Part shown: positions 44,936 through 52,448 of the stretch, in pieces | Position numbering within the stretch: the first letter of the stretch is position 1 | How the letters are laid out: each line of letters starts with the position of its first letter | Source of the DNA: Campylobacterota bacterium | GTDB taxonomy: Bacteria; Babelota; Babeliae; Babelales; Chromulinivoraceae | DNA: 53,508 nucleotides | Direction of reading: 5' to 3' | Assembly (NCBI GenBank): GCA_002721975.1 | Contig: PBME01000018.1 | Coordinates: 1-53,508 of the forward strand | Position numbers and translations under genes: made by a program | The notes under the pieces: generated by a model | The model's input: only the letters and a program-made list of their open reading frames with translations | What the model was told of the DNA's origin: nothing | Databases searched by the model: none

Positions 44936-45627
44936 AGCAGAATAGAGTATTTTTATTCATGGGCCCTCCTGGTTCAGGAAAGGGTACTTTATCAGCTTTA
45001 TGTGTAGAGCGTTTTGGTTGGTATCAGCTTTCTACTGGTAATTTGTGTAGAGATCATATTCAAAAAAATACTGATCTTGGAAAACAAATAAAAGAAGCAA
45101 TTAATAAGGGCGAACTTGTGAATGACCATGTTATTGCAGATATGGTTAAAGAATGGATCGTTTCTCAAGATACAATGCCAGAGGCAATTATTTTTGATGG
45201 ATATCCACGTACTAAAACACAAGCAGAGCTGTTATATAAGCTTTTACAAGATGTTATGGTTGATTCTGAATTAGTTTTGATAAAACTTCATGTAGATGCT
45301 GATATTATTGCAGAAAGAATTCTTTCTCGGGTATCTTGTTCAAATAAAAAATGTCAGAGAGTTTATTCTCTTATGAATAACTCTCAAGCTAAATCGAAGT
45401 CGTTAATGATTTGTGATGACTGTAAAAGTCCTCTAAAAAAACGTTCTGATGATACTCAAGATGCTTTGAAAAACAGAATTCAAATTTATTATAATCATGA
45501 GCAAGAAATTTTAAACTTTTATGTTAATAAAGGTATGAATGTAGGCATGATTAATGCAGCTCAGACTGTACAAGATGTGTTTAATGATTTTACAAAATTT
45601 GCAGAGCACAAAGATTATGTCTGTTAA
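44932..45627 (+). CDS. adk: Adenylate kinase (zinc-type lid)
   Basis: Interconverts ATP+AMP and 2 ADP. 231 residues. The start is TTG 44932, overlapping the secY stop, with GGTGGGA 8 bases before; no ATG fits better. P-loop GPPGSGKGT is at residues 11-19; GNLCRDHI and FDGYPRTKTQAELL are the AMP-site segments. The lid has four cysteines (CSNKKC and CDDC), the zinc-binding type. The reading frame ends 11 bases inside the map gene. Confidence 0.96.
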   Translation: MKQNRVFLFMGPPGSGKGTLSALCVERFGWYQLSTGNLCRDHIQKNTDLGKQIKEAINKGELVNDHVIADMVKEWIVSQDTMPEAIIFDGYPRTKTQAELLYKLLQDVMVDSELVLIKLHVDADIIAERILSRVSCSNKKCQRVYSLMNNSQAKSKSLMICDDCKSPLKKRSDDTQDALKNRIQIYYNHEQEILNFYVNKGMNVGMINAAQTVQDVFNDFTKFAEHKDYVC

Positions 45628-46378
45628 AATTAAAAATAAACAAGCTATTGATAAAATGAGAACAGCAGGGTTATTGTTGGCTAGCATCTTTGAAGATGTT
45701 GAAAGTCTTGTTAAAGAAGGCATTTCAACTTTAAGTATTGATACATGGATTACAGAACAATTATTGAAAAAAGGTCTTATTTCTCAATCTAAGGGATATC
45801 ATGGATATCAACATGTTAGCTGTATATCAGTTAACGATGTAGTTGTACATGGAGTTCCAAGCAATAATGTACTTTTACAAAAAGGTGACATTGTAAAAGT
45901 AGATGTTTGTGCTGCTTGGGAAGGATATTGTGCAGATATGGCAAGATGTTTTATTGTTGGTAAAAAAACAGACGAAAGAACAGCTCATATTATTGCAGTT
46001 GCTCAGCAAGCATTAGATTTGGGTATAGCTCAAGCAGTTGTAGGAAATAGATTGTTTGATATTTCTGCAGCTATTCAAAATTGTGTTGAAAAGCAAGGGT
46101 ATGGTATTGTAAGAGACTTTGCTGGTCATGGTATAGGTAAAAAAATGCATGAAGAGCCAGATGTTCCAAATTTTGGAGATTTTGGAACAGGAATGAGGTT
46201 GAAATCAGGCATGACATTTGCTATTGAGCCTATGATTACACAAGGTTCATATGAAGTGCAAATTGATAACGATGGTTGGACTGCAAGAACAAAAGATGCC
46301 TCATTAGCGGTTCATGTAGAAGATACTGTACTAATTACAGATAATGGTCCAGAAATTTTAACAAGACCGTCAAAATAA
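45617..46378 (+). CDS. map: Methionine aminopeptidase
   Basis: Removes the initiator methionine from new proteins. 253 residues from ATG 45617, overlapping adk by 11 bases; an upstream in-frame ATG at 45554 would give a head that is unlike the family. Pita-bread fold metal ligands are in order: [18 protein letters not shown] (two Asp), [12 protein letters not shown] (His), FAIEPMI (Glu) and VEDTVLI (Glu). The placement between adk and infA matches the usual spc-alpha junction. Confidence 0.97.
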   Translation: MSVKIKNKQAIDKMRTAGLLLASIFEDVESLVKEGISTLSIDTWITEQLLKKGLISQSKGYHGYQHVSCISVNDVVVHGVPSNNVLLQKGDIVKVDVCAAWEGYCADMARCFIVGKKTDERTAHIIAVAQQALDLGIAQAVVGNRLFDISAAIQNCVEKQGYGIVRDFAGHGIGKKMHEEPDVPNFGDFGTGMRLKSGMTFAIEPMITQGSYEVQIDNDGWTARTKDASLAVHVEDTVLITDNGPEILTRPSK

Positions 46379-46397
46379 TGTATACTATAAGGGTTAT

Positions 46398-46622
46398 ATG
46401 AAACAAAAAGATGATGTTGTTCGAATTGATGGAATTGTAAAAGAAACATTGCCAAATGCAATGTTTAAAGTAGAAGTAGAAGGTGGGCACGTAATATTGG
46501 GGCATGTTTCAGGTAAAATGCGTATGAATTATATAAGAATTTTACCAGGAGATAAAGTAAGCTTGGAGCTTTCTCCTTATGATTTAACAAGGGGAAGAAT
46601 TGTGCGTAGGTATAAGAATTAA
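46398..46622 (+). CDS. infA: Translation initiation factor IF-1
   Basis: OB-fold factor that blocks the A site during initiation. 74 residues: [39 protein letters not shown] and [21 protein letters not shown] short near-identical length to other bacteria. It starts 19 bases after map and is followed by rpmJ. Confidence 0.96.
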   Translation: MKQKDDVVRIDGIVKETLPNAMFKVEVEGGHVILGHVSGKMRMNYIRILPGDKVSLELSPYDLTRGRIVRRYKN

Positions 46623-46650
46623 AATTTTTTTTTAGCAGAAAGCTGATATA

Positions 46651-46767
46651 ATGAAAGTAAAGACATCTGTAAAAAAAATTTGTGGCGATTGTCGAGTAAT
46701 CCGCCGAAATCGTGTGGTACGGGTAATTTGTAAAAAAAACCCAAAGCATAAACAACGTCAAGGATAA
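46651..46767 (+). CDS. rpmJ: 50S ribosomal protein L36
   Basis: A 38-residue protein read directly from the sequence: it starts [20 protein letters not shown] and ends [10 protein letters not shown]. The zinc ligands Cys11, Cys14, Cys27 and a C-terminal His (KH) are in place, so this is the zinc-binding form. It lies between infA and rpsM, as in most bacteria. ATG 46651; stop TAA at 46765-46767; rpsM starts 9 bases on. Confidence 0.95.
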   Translation: MKVKTSVKKICGDCRVIRRNRVVRVICKKNPKHKQRQG

Positions 46768-46776
46768 AGGTCAGAT

Positions 46777-47166
46777 ATGGCAAGAATTTCAGGGGTAAAT
46801 TTACCAGCTCATAAACGTGTAGAATATGGTCTTACATATGTTTATGGAATTGGTGTCAAAACATCGCGTGATATTTTGACATCATTAAGTATTGATTTTG
46901 ATACGCGAGTTAAAAACTTAACAGATCAGCAAATATTTGCTATCCAAAAAAAAGTAACTGATGAATATAAAGCAGAAGGTGATCTAAGAAAAGAAGTGCT
47001 TATGGATGTTAAGCGACTTCAAGAAATAGGTTCATATCGTGGATTAAGACATAAAAAAGGTCTTCCATCTCGTGGTCAGCGTACAAAAACAAATGCTAGA
47101 ACACGTAAAGGTCCACGTCGTGCTGGTTCTGCGGTAGCATTAAAGCGTAAAGTAACTAAGAAATAG
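46777..47166 (+). CDS. rpsM: 30S ribosomal protein S13
   Basis: Head protein contacting P-site tRNA through its tail; 129 residues. It begins [20 protein letters not shown] and holds the helix-two-turn-helix with [12 protein letters not shown]. The C-terminal [20 protein letters not shown] and [10 protein letters not shown] are the tail. AAGG lies 8 bases before the ATG. Confidence 0.98.
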   Translation: MARISGVNLPAHKRVEYGLTYVYGIGVKTSRDILTSLSIDFDTRVKNLTDQQIFAIQKKVTDEYKAEGDLRKEVLMDVKRLQEIGSYRGLRHKKGLPSRGQRTKTNARTRKGPRRAGSAVALKRKVTKK

Positions 47167-47191
47167 ATTTTTTGATTAGGTAAAAGATATT

Positions 47192-47575
47192 ATGGCGTTC
47201 AAAAAAAAATCAAAGAAAGTTAAACGACAGCTTACAGCAGCAGTTGCTCATGTTAAGTCTACGTTTAATAATACACTGGTAACAATTACTTCGTTAGAAG
47301 GTGATGTTGTTTTAGCATGTAGTGCGGGTAGATTAGGTTTTAAAGGTTCAAGAAAAGGTACACCTTTTGCAGCATCTCAAGTTGCTAGTACTTTAGCAAA
47401 AGATATGCAAGGAATGGGAGTTAAGTCTTTAGAGATTAACTTGCAAGGTCCTGGTTCTGGTCGAGATTCAGTTGTAAGAGCTTTTCAAGGTTCAGGGTTA
47501 CATATTTCTGTTTTAAGAGATGTTACTCCTTTACCTCATAATGGAACTCGTCCACCTAAAAAGCGTCGTGTATAA
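47192..47575 (+). CDS. rpsK: 30S ribosomal protein S11
   Basis: Platform protein; 127 residues. Conserved: AHVKSTFNNTLVTITSLEGD, SAGRLGFKGSRKGTPFAASQ, LQGPGSGRDSVVRAF and the C-terminal DVTPLPHNGTRPPKKRRV. It follows rpsM by 25 bases. Confidence 0.98.
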   Translation: MAFKKKSKKVKRQLTAAVAHVKSTFNNTLVTITSLEGDVVLACSAGRLGFKGSRKGTPFAASQVASTLAKDMQGMGVKSLEINLQGPGSGRDSVVRAFQGSGLHISVLRDVTPLPHNGTRPPKKRRV

Positions 47576-47607
47576 TTTAAAGATTAATATTCAAGATTGA
47601 TGGTTGT

Positions 47608-48195
47608 GTGAATATGGTAAATAAACCGAATACAAAAAATAAAGTAAAAGAACAAAAAAATGAAGCTGCAGGAAGTGAAAAAACTGCTAAAAAAAAGTTT
47701 AAAAGAACTTCTGAGTATGGACGTCAGCTTGAAGAAAAGCAAAAAGTAAAACGTTCATATGGTTTACGAGAAAAGCAGTTTCGTAACTTATTTGGTAAAG
47801 CAACACGTATGGAAGGTGCTCCTGGTGAAAACTTGTTGAGCTTGTTAGAGCGTCGTTTAGATAATGCAGTTTTTAGATTGAAAATGACAATTTCTGCACG
47901 TCAAGCTCGTCAAGTAATTGTTCACGGCCACATTCTTGTTAATGGGAAAAAAGTAACAGCGCCAGCATATTTAACATCTCCAGGTGATGTTATTAGCTTA
48001 GAACAAAATTCATTGAAAAAAGAAAAGTTTTTAGAAACAGTTGTTGATAAACGTATGAATATTGCAATTAAAGTACCAGAGTGGCTTGAGTTAACTAAGC
48101 AAAATCGTTCTGGTAAAATATTGCGTTATCCAACAAGAAATGATGTACAGTTCCCAGTAGAAGAACACTTGATTGTTGAGTTGTACTCAAGATAG
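47608..48195 (+). CDS. rpsD: 30S ribosomal protein S4 with an atypical N-terminus
   Basis: 16S 5'-domain assembly and decoding-fidelity protein. 195 residues from GTG 47608, or 193 from ATG 47614. From residue 35 it is normal S4: TSEYGRQLEEKQKVKRSYGL, REKQFRNLFGKA, the S4 RNA-binding fold ERRLDNAVFRLKM with QARQVIVHGHILVNGKKV, and VEEHLIVELYSR. Residues 1-34 are a Lys/Asn/Glu-rich stretch replacing the usual MARYxGP...RR.G segment and any zinc cysteines. Gap to rpsK is only 32 bases, so no missing exon-like piece lies upstream. Confidence 0.96.
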   Translation: MNMVNKPNTKNKVKEQKNEAAGSEKTAKKKFKRTSEYGRQLEEKQKVKRSYGLREKQFRNLFGKATRMEGAPGENLLSLLERRLDNAVFRLKMTISARQARQVIVHGHILVNGKKVTAPAYLTSPGDVISLEQNSLKKEKFLETVVDKRMNIAIKVPEWLELTKQNRSGKILRYPTRNDVQFPVEEHLIVELYSR

Positions 48196-48250
48196 TAGGG
48201 AGTTGTTGGTGATAGTGAAATTTGATACTGTTAAGTGATTAGGGAATGTT

Positions 48251-49312
48251 ATGTTAAAATCAACGTATAAACCATTAATTCTTCCTAAGTTAGGTTGGGA
48301 TAAAAATTCAATGACGCAAACGTTTGGGGCATTAGTTGCTCAACCGTTAGAGCCTGGATTTGGTGTTACGTTAGGTAATGCTTTAAGAAGATCTTTGCTT
48401 GGTGCAATAGAAGGATCTGCTGTAACATCTGTTATTATTAAAGGTGTTAATAATGAATTTGCTACATTACCAGGTGTTGCACAAGATACGATGCAACTTG
48501 TATTGAGCATGAAGCAAATTGTTATTAAAAATACAGAAAATAAAAGTGGTACGATGAAGCTTAATGTTGCCGCTGAAAAACAAGAAAGAATTGTTACGGT
48601 AGCTGATATTGTTCCAGATAGTCATTTAGAGCTAGTTAATAAAGACCATGTTCTTGCGCATTTAGCAGCAGGTGCTTCATTAGACATAGAGTTTTTTGTT
48701 GAATCAGGACGTGGATATCAACTTGCTCAGTGGCCAATTGGAACTTCATTAGAAAAAGATGGTAGAATTTATTTAGATGCTATGTTTTCTCCTGTAAGAA
48801 ATGTTGCTTTGAGTGTTGAAAAAACACGTGTCGGTAAAGATATTGATTATGATAAAATGATATTAGAGATTACAACAAATGGAGCAGAGTCTCCTGTTGA
48901 TGTTGTTAATTATGCAGTATCTACATTACGTACTCAATTAGAAAACTTTTTAATGGATAAAGAAATACCATTCAATGAAATTTCTGCTCCTGCAGAGCAA
49001 GATGTCACAGAGCAGGATGATGACGTTGATGATGAAGGGTTAAAAGATCTTCCATTAGAAGTATTATTAAAATCTATCGATGAACTAGAGTTATCAGCTC
49101 GTGCTCATAATTGTTTAGCAAATGCAAATATTGAGCGAGTAATAGACTTAGTAAATGTTTCAGAAGATGATAGTTTACGTATCAAAAACTTTGGTAGAAA
49201 ATCTCTTGATGAAGTTAAGGATATCTTAAGATCATTAGGTTTGCGTTTTGGTATGAATCTAAAAGAAGAAGCTATAGCAAAAGCGTTAAAAAAAAGAAAT
49301 GCAGGAAAATAG
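48251..49312 (+). CDS. rpoA: DNA-directed RNA polymerase subunit alpha
   Basis: Assembly platform of RNA polymerase. 353 residues. The N-terminal dimerisation domain has FGVTLGNALRRSLLGAIEGS and PVRNVALSVEKTRVG. An acidic linker (about 248-270) leads to the C-terminal domain with ELSARAHNCLANANIERVID and NFGRKSLDEVKDILRSLGLR, the helix-hairpin-helix that binds UP elements. AGGGAA precedes the ATG. With rpoC in this window, two of the core subunits are present. Confidence 0.98.
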   Translation: MLKSTYKPLILPKLGWDKNSMTQTFGALVAQPLEPGFGVTLGNALRRSLLGAIEGSAVTSVIIKGVNNEFATLPGVAQDTMQLVLSMKQIVIKNTENKSGTMKLNVAAEKQERIVTVADIVPDSHLELVNKDHVLAHLAAGASLDIEFFVESGRGYQLAQWPIGTSLEKDGRIYLDAMFSPVRNVALSVEKTRVGKDIDYDKMILEITTNGAESPVDVVNYAVSTLRTQLENFLMDKEIPFNEISAPAEQDVTEQDDDVDDEGLKDLPLEVLLKSIDELELSARAHNCLANANIERVIDLVNVSEDDSLRIKNFGRKSLDEVKDILRSLGLRFGMNLKEEAIAKALKKRNAGK

Positions 49313-49355
49313 TTGTTGCTAATTGTTAATTAGTACCTTGTAAGGAATAATTGTT

Positions 49356-49712
49356 ATGAGACATCTCAGTGGTAAAAAAAAGTTAAACTTGAAACATTCT
49401 CACCGTAAAGCTTATATGAGAAATCAAGTAATTCATTTAATTAACTATGGTCATATTACAACAACATTAGCTGGGGCAAAAGAAATTCGTCGTTTTGCAG
49501 AAAAAATGGTTACTCTTGCTGCAAAAAGTAGTGACTTCAATGCAAAGCGTCGTGCAAAACAATTATTGCCATATAGCGATGTAGCTTTGAAAAAATTATT
49601 TGAAGAAGTTGCTCCACAATACACGGATAGACCAGGTGGTTATACAAGAATTTTACGTTTAGGTAGAAGAGCGAGTGACAGTGCATCAATGGCACGTTTG
49701 CAGTGGGTGTAA
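49356..49712 (+). CDS. rplQ: 50S ribosomal protein L17
   Basis: Tunnel-exit protein; 118 residues. Family marks: KKKLNLKHSHRKAYMRNQVI, HGHI-type TTTLAGAKEIRRFAEKM, and GGYTRILRLGRRASDSASMA. GTAAGGA precedes the ATG. It is the classical last gene of the alpha operon; its stop overlaps the next start as TAATG. Confidence 0.97.
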   Translation: MRHLSGKKKLNLKHSHRKAYMRNQVIHLINYGHITTTLAGAKEIRRFAEKMVTLAAKSSDFNAKRRAKQLLPYSDVALKKLFEEVAPQYTDRPGGYTRILRLGRRASDSASMARLQWV

Positions 49713-49957
49713 TGCACGCTGAAAATAGATCATTGATTGAGCAAAAAATTGTTCAAGAGCTCGATAAATTAGAGCCATATATTCATTCTCATGGTGGTCG
49801 AATTGAGTTTGTAAAATTTGAACAATCAATAGTATATTTAAGATTGCATGGGACATGTGTAGACTGTCCCCTTTCTTTTTATACGTTAACTTATGGAATT
49901 GAACGACAGTTACAATTAAAAGTATTAAAAAATATTCGTGTCGAAACTATTGAGTAA
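49712..49957 (+). CDS. NifU C-terminal-like iron-sulfur scaffold domain protein
   Basis: 81 residues from ATG 49712, overlapping the rplQ stop (TAATG). A stand-alone Nfu domain: IEQKIVQELDKLEPYIHSHG, GRIEFVKFEQSIVYLRLHGT and the cluster-binding C-x2-C in GTCVDCPLSFYTL. Nfu proteins carry or transfer Fe-S clusters. A position behind rplQ is unusual to me; translational coupling to a ribosomal gene is suggested. The CPSS of typical Nfu is CPLS here. Confidence 0.85.
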   Translation: MHAENRSLIEQKIVQELDKLEPYIHSHGGRIEFVKFEQSIVYLRLHGTCVDCPLSFYTLTYGIERQLQLKVLKNIRVETIE

Positions 49958-50021
49958 TAGTTTCTGTCTGGTTAAAAATAAATTTTATTACATTATTAAA
50001 ATGTGGGTTATCAGTATTATT

Positions 50022-50495
50022 ATGAATGCTAAAAAAAGATTTATAATTTTTGTATTATTCGTAAATTTTTGTTCTATAGAGTGTCATTTCAATTTTGAAA
50101 TTTTACAAAATACAGTAAGTACTATAGAAAATAAAGTTAAAAATATAATTGCTCCAAATTATGTAGAACAATATTATCAAAGAAAAAATAACCAAAGTGT
50201 AGTAAATGATACAGTGCAAAATGATTTTTTAAGTAATGTAATTTTACAAAAAGAGAACATGTATATTATTACAGGTTTTTGCATTATAGTATCTGTTTTA
50301 TACGGTGTGAAAAATATATTTAAGCAACAAAAAATGACATTTGAAGATATTGTGCAAGACAGTTTGTTTGATTTGCATCACAAAAACAATGATCAGAGAA
50401 AAGATATTTTTTTACAAGAATTACGACGTAATGGTTATAACTCACCATATTATCAAAGAAAAAGTGATAAAATTTTAACAGAGTTAGGTTTGTAA
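50022..50495 (+). CDS. Exported or membrane protein of unknown function (paralogue A)
   Basis: 157 residues from ATG 50022 (MNAKKRFIIFVLFVNFCSIE, signal-like). Earlier in-frame ATGs (49938, 50001) are possible but put long polar heads before the signal. A second hydrophobic helix is at about residues 80-97 (MYIITGFCIIVSVLYGV). The C-terminal domain contains SLFDLHHKNND and FLQELRRNGYNS, which matches FQELSQNGYDN in the gene at 51814. No known family. No ribosome-binding site is evident, so the start is uncertain. Confidence 0.55.
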   Translation: MNAKKRFIIFVLFVNFCSIECHFNFEILQNTVSTIENKVKNIIAPNYVEQYYQRKNNQSVVNDTVQNDFLSNVILQKENMYIITGFCIIVSVLYGVKNIFKQQKMTFEDIVQDSLFDLHHKNNDQRKDIFLQELRRNGYNSPYYQRKSDKILTELGL

Positions 50496-50729
50496 TTTCA
50501 TAGCTATTTCACATACATACAAAAAAAAGTATTTATAGAAATTAAATGAAATTTGTTTCCTTTTTAAGCTTTAATTGGTTGCAAAGTTTTATTTCTTGTA
50601 GTAATATTATTCCTATAAATAATAAGTCCTTTATTAAGTGATTTATTCCGGAAAGTCTCTTTAGGGAAAACGTTTTTATAACTTGTATATTATTCATTTT
50701 ATTATAACCATTTGTATTTAGGAGTTTTC
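50496..50729. other. 234-bp AT-rich intergenic region
   Basis: No ORF. An AT-rich stretch with TATATT and TATTAT boxes near 50686-50700 could serve the next gene, but no clear -35 was found. No terminator hairpin is visible after the gene ending at 50495. Confidence 0.4.
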
Positions 50730-51590
50730 ATGATACAAAAATGGAAAAGCATTGTTACAGGATTTATGTTAACTGCAGCAATGACCTCTCAATCTTTTCA
50801 TTCTACAGCTATTGCGCATTGTGTAGGTAGTGCTAACTTAGGAACAGCAAGTGCAGCTGCAAATGCAACAAAAGCAACTGCTGCAACAACAAATGTTAAA
50901 GAAGATAGCAAAGTGAATGCTACAAAAAATAACGTAGAAGAAAAAGTTTCAGATGCAGAATCTGCTACAGAGCAAACAAATGTTGCTTCTGAATCTGCTA
51001 CAAATGCAGCACCAAAAGAAACTTCTCAAGCAATTGCAGCTCGTTGGGCAAATAGAGTAAAAGAGTTACCTGGTAACGCTTTAAATCGTGCTCGTACAGT
51101 TTGGAACGGTCAAGCAGTTTCAGAAAATGAATCAGCAACTACAGAATCAACACAAGAAGAAAAACCAAATTCTTCAGTTTTAAAACTTGAAAACGCAAAA
51201 TCTTGGTTTACTAAAAAAACTGTAGGCGGAGCTACTGCTGTAGCAGGTCTTGGTGCATTAGCTTACTATTATAAAGATCAATTACAAGAATTAGCTCAAG
51301 GTAAACCAGAAGAAGCTGTTTCAACATGGAAAGATAAAGTATCTTTAAAAAATGCAGGAATAGCTGCATTAGTAAGTGCGTTTGGTTTTGGTGTATATAA
51401 GTATATAACTCAAATTCAAACATTAGAAGAACTATTAGAAGTATATGTATTCAATACAACTGAAACAGATGCTCAAATAGTTGAAAAAAATGTAATGGAT
51501 GCAGCTGAGTATTATGGTTTTACTTCAGATGAAGATCAAGCTGTTATTAAAACTGCTTTACAAGAAGCTGGATTTGTAAATACTTTATAA
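50730..51590 (+). CDS. Exported low-complexity protein with two hydrophobic helices
   Basis: 286 residues from ATG 50730, 6 bases after AGGAG. The signal peptide (about 1-28) ends near SQSFHSTAIAHC. Residues 30-165 are Ala/Thr/Glu/Asn-rich and probably disordered. Two hydrophobic stretches follow: VGGATAVAGLGALAYYY (about 178-195) and NAGIAALVSAFGFGVYKYI (about 217-235). The C-terminal helical domain has EELLEVYVFN and AVIKTALQEAGFVN. No family recognised. A low-complexity exported protein of this kind could be an envelope or secreted factor; that is inference. Confidence 0.65.
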   Translation: MIQKWKSIVTGFMLTAAMTSQSFHSTAIAHCVGSANLGTASAAANATKATAATTNVKEDSKVNATKNNVEEKVSDAESATEQTNVASESATNAAPKETSQAIAARWANRVKELPGNALNRARTVWNGQAVSENESATTESTQEEKPNSSVLKLENAKSWFTKKTVGGATAVAGLGALAYYYKDQLQELAQGKPEEAVSTWKDKVSLKNAGIAALVSAFGFGVYKYITQIQTLEELLEVYVFNTTETDAQIVEKNVMDAAEYYGFTSDEDQAVIKTALQEAGFVNTL

Positions 51591-51608
51591 TAATTTAGTA
51601 TTTTAAAA

Positions 51609-51663
51609 TTTTTAATAAAAAAGACAAGCAAGGTTAATCGTTGCTTGTCTTTTTTATTAAAAA
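51609..51663 (+). terminator. Rho-independent terminator, 23-bp stem
   Basis: A 23-bp perfect stem with a 9-base loop; the GC-containing core AAGACAAGCAA pairs with TTGCTTGTCTT and is flanked by T/A-rich arms. It lies 19 bases after the stop at 51590. Confidence 0.93.
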
Positions 51664-51751
51664 AAAATTAACATAAAATAAAAATCAAAACTCTATTTTA
51701 ATTGTATATGTTGCAGGTTGTTAGTATACTAAAAAAACATCAATTGTAAGG

Positions 51752-51781
51752 TTGACATGTGTAATTATTCTAAAATTATCA
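51752..51781 (+). promoter_or_regulatory. Promoter candidate for the gene at 51814
   Basis: A perfect -35 TTGACA (51752-51757) is followed, 18 bases on, by TTATCA (51776-51781), a weak -10. Another box, TAAAAT at 51771-51776, is only 13 bases from the -35 and too close. The start codon is at 51814. Confidence 0.35.
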
Positions 51782-51813
51782 TATGTCACTTTTTATCAAA
51801 ATAAGGATTATAG

Positions 51814-52365
51814 ATGCATAAAAAATATATAGCTTTGTTCATTTTATTGTTTTTAGGAAATACTTCTATTGTAAAAGTATCGTTTGAAGATGTGTATGTT
51901 AAAGATTCTTTGCCTTTATCTAAAAAAATTACTAATTGGGTTACAGGTATTATGCCTACAACATCGATCATTAGTGATAATTATAATAAAACAATAGCAT
52001 CTTTACATAATCGGATATCTAAAACAGAAAATAAAATTGAAAAACAAAATGCTATAGTGTTATACAAAAATTATATTGTTTCTGGTTTAACTATAGGAGT
52101 TGCATTATCTATAATTGCTTATTATTATGATGTATTTGATATAAAAAATCAGTCTCAAGAAACAATGAAAGAAATCAGAGAAATAATTTTAGATGTGTTA
52201 CATAATTCGGCAATATCTAAAGAGCAAAAGTTACATAAAGTATTTCAAGAACTCTCTCAAAATGGATATGATAATATTGTTGTCTATAATGAAAATTTAT
52301 TTGATATAAATGATACATTTAGAGTTGATATTCATGAAAATATCGTAAAAGTTACGATACGTTAA
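51814..52365 (+). CDS. Exported or membrane protein of unknown function (paralogue C)
   Basis: 183 residues. Signal-like N-terminus MHKKYIALFILLFLGNTSIV; a second hydrophobic helix at about 88-107 (NYIVSGLTIGVALSIIAYYY), preceded by a coiled-coil-like NRISKTENKIEKQN. The C-terminal domain holds ILDVLHN, then KVFQELSQNGYDN, matching the gene at 50022. Their order and spacing (signal, middle helix, LH and QEL..NGY) are alike. AAGGA precedes the ATG. Function unknown. Confidence 0.65.
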   Translation: MHKKYIALFILLFLGNTSIVKVSFEDVYVKDSLPLSKKITNWVTGIMPTTSIISDNYNKTIASLHNRISKTENKIEKQNAIVLYKNYIVSGLTIGVALSIIAYYYDVFDIKNQSQETMKEIREIILDVLHNSAISKEQKLHKVFQELSQNGYDNIVVYNENLFDINDTFRVDIHENIVKVTIR

Positions 52366-52367
52366 TT

Positions 52368-52420
52368 AGTTATCAAGAAAAAAAGCTTTAGTGAATCTAA
52401 AGCTTTTTTTCTTGATAACT
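52368..52420. terminator. Bidirectional terminator, 24-bp perfect stem
   Basis: A 24-bp perfect stem with a 5-base loop (TGAAT). The core AAAGCTTTAG pairs with CTAAAGCTTT, flanked by runs of A7 and T7 and outer arms GTTATCAAG/CTTGATAAC. It lies between convergent genes (stops at 52365 and 52449), so it serves both. Confidence 0.93.
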
Positions 52421-52448
52421 TTTTGGTTTGTAAATAGACTATTTTTGA

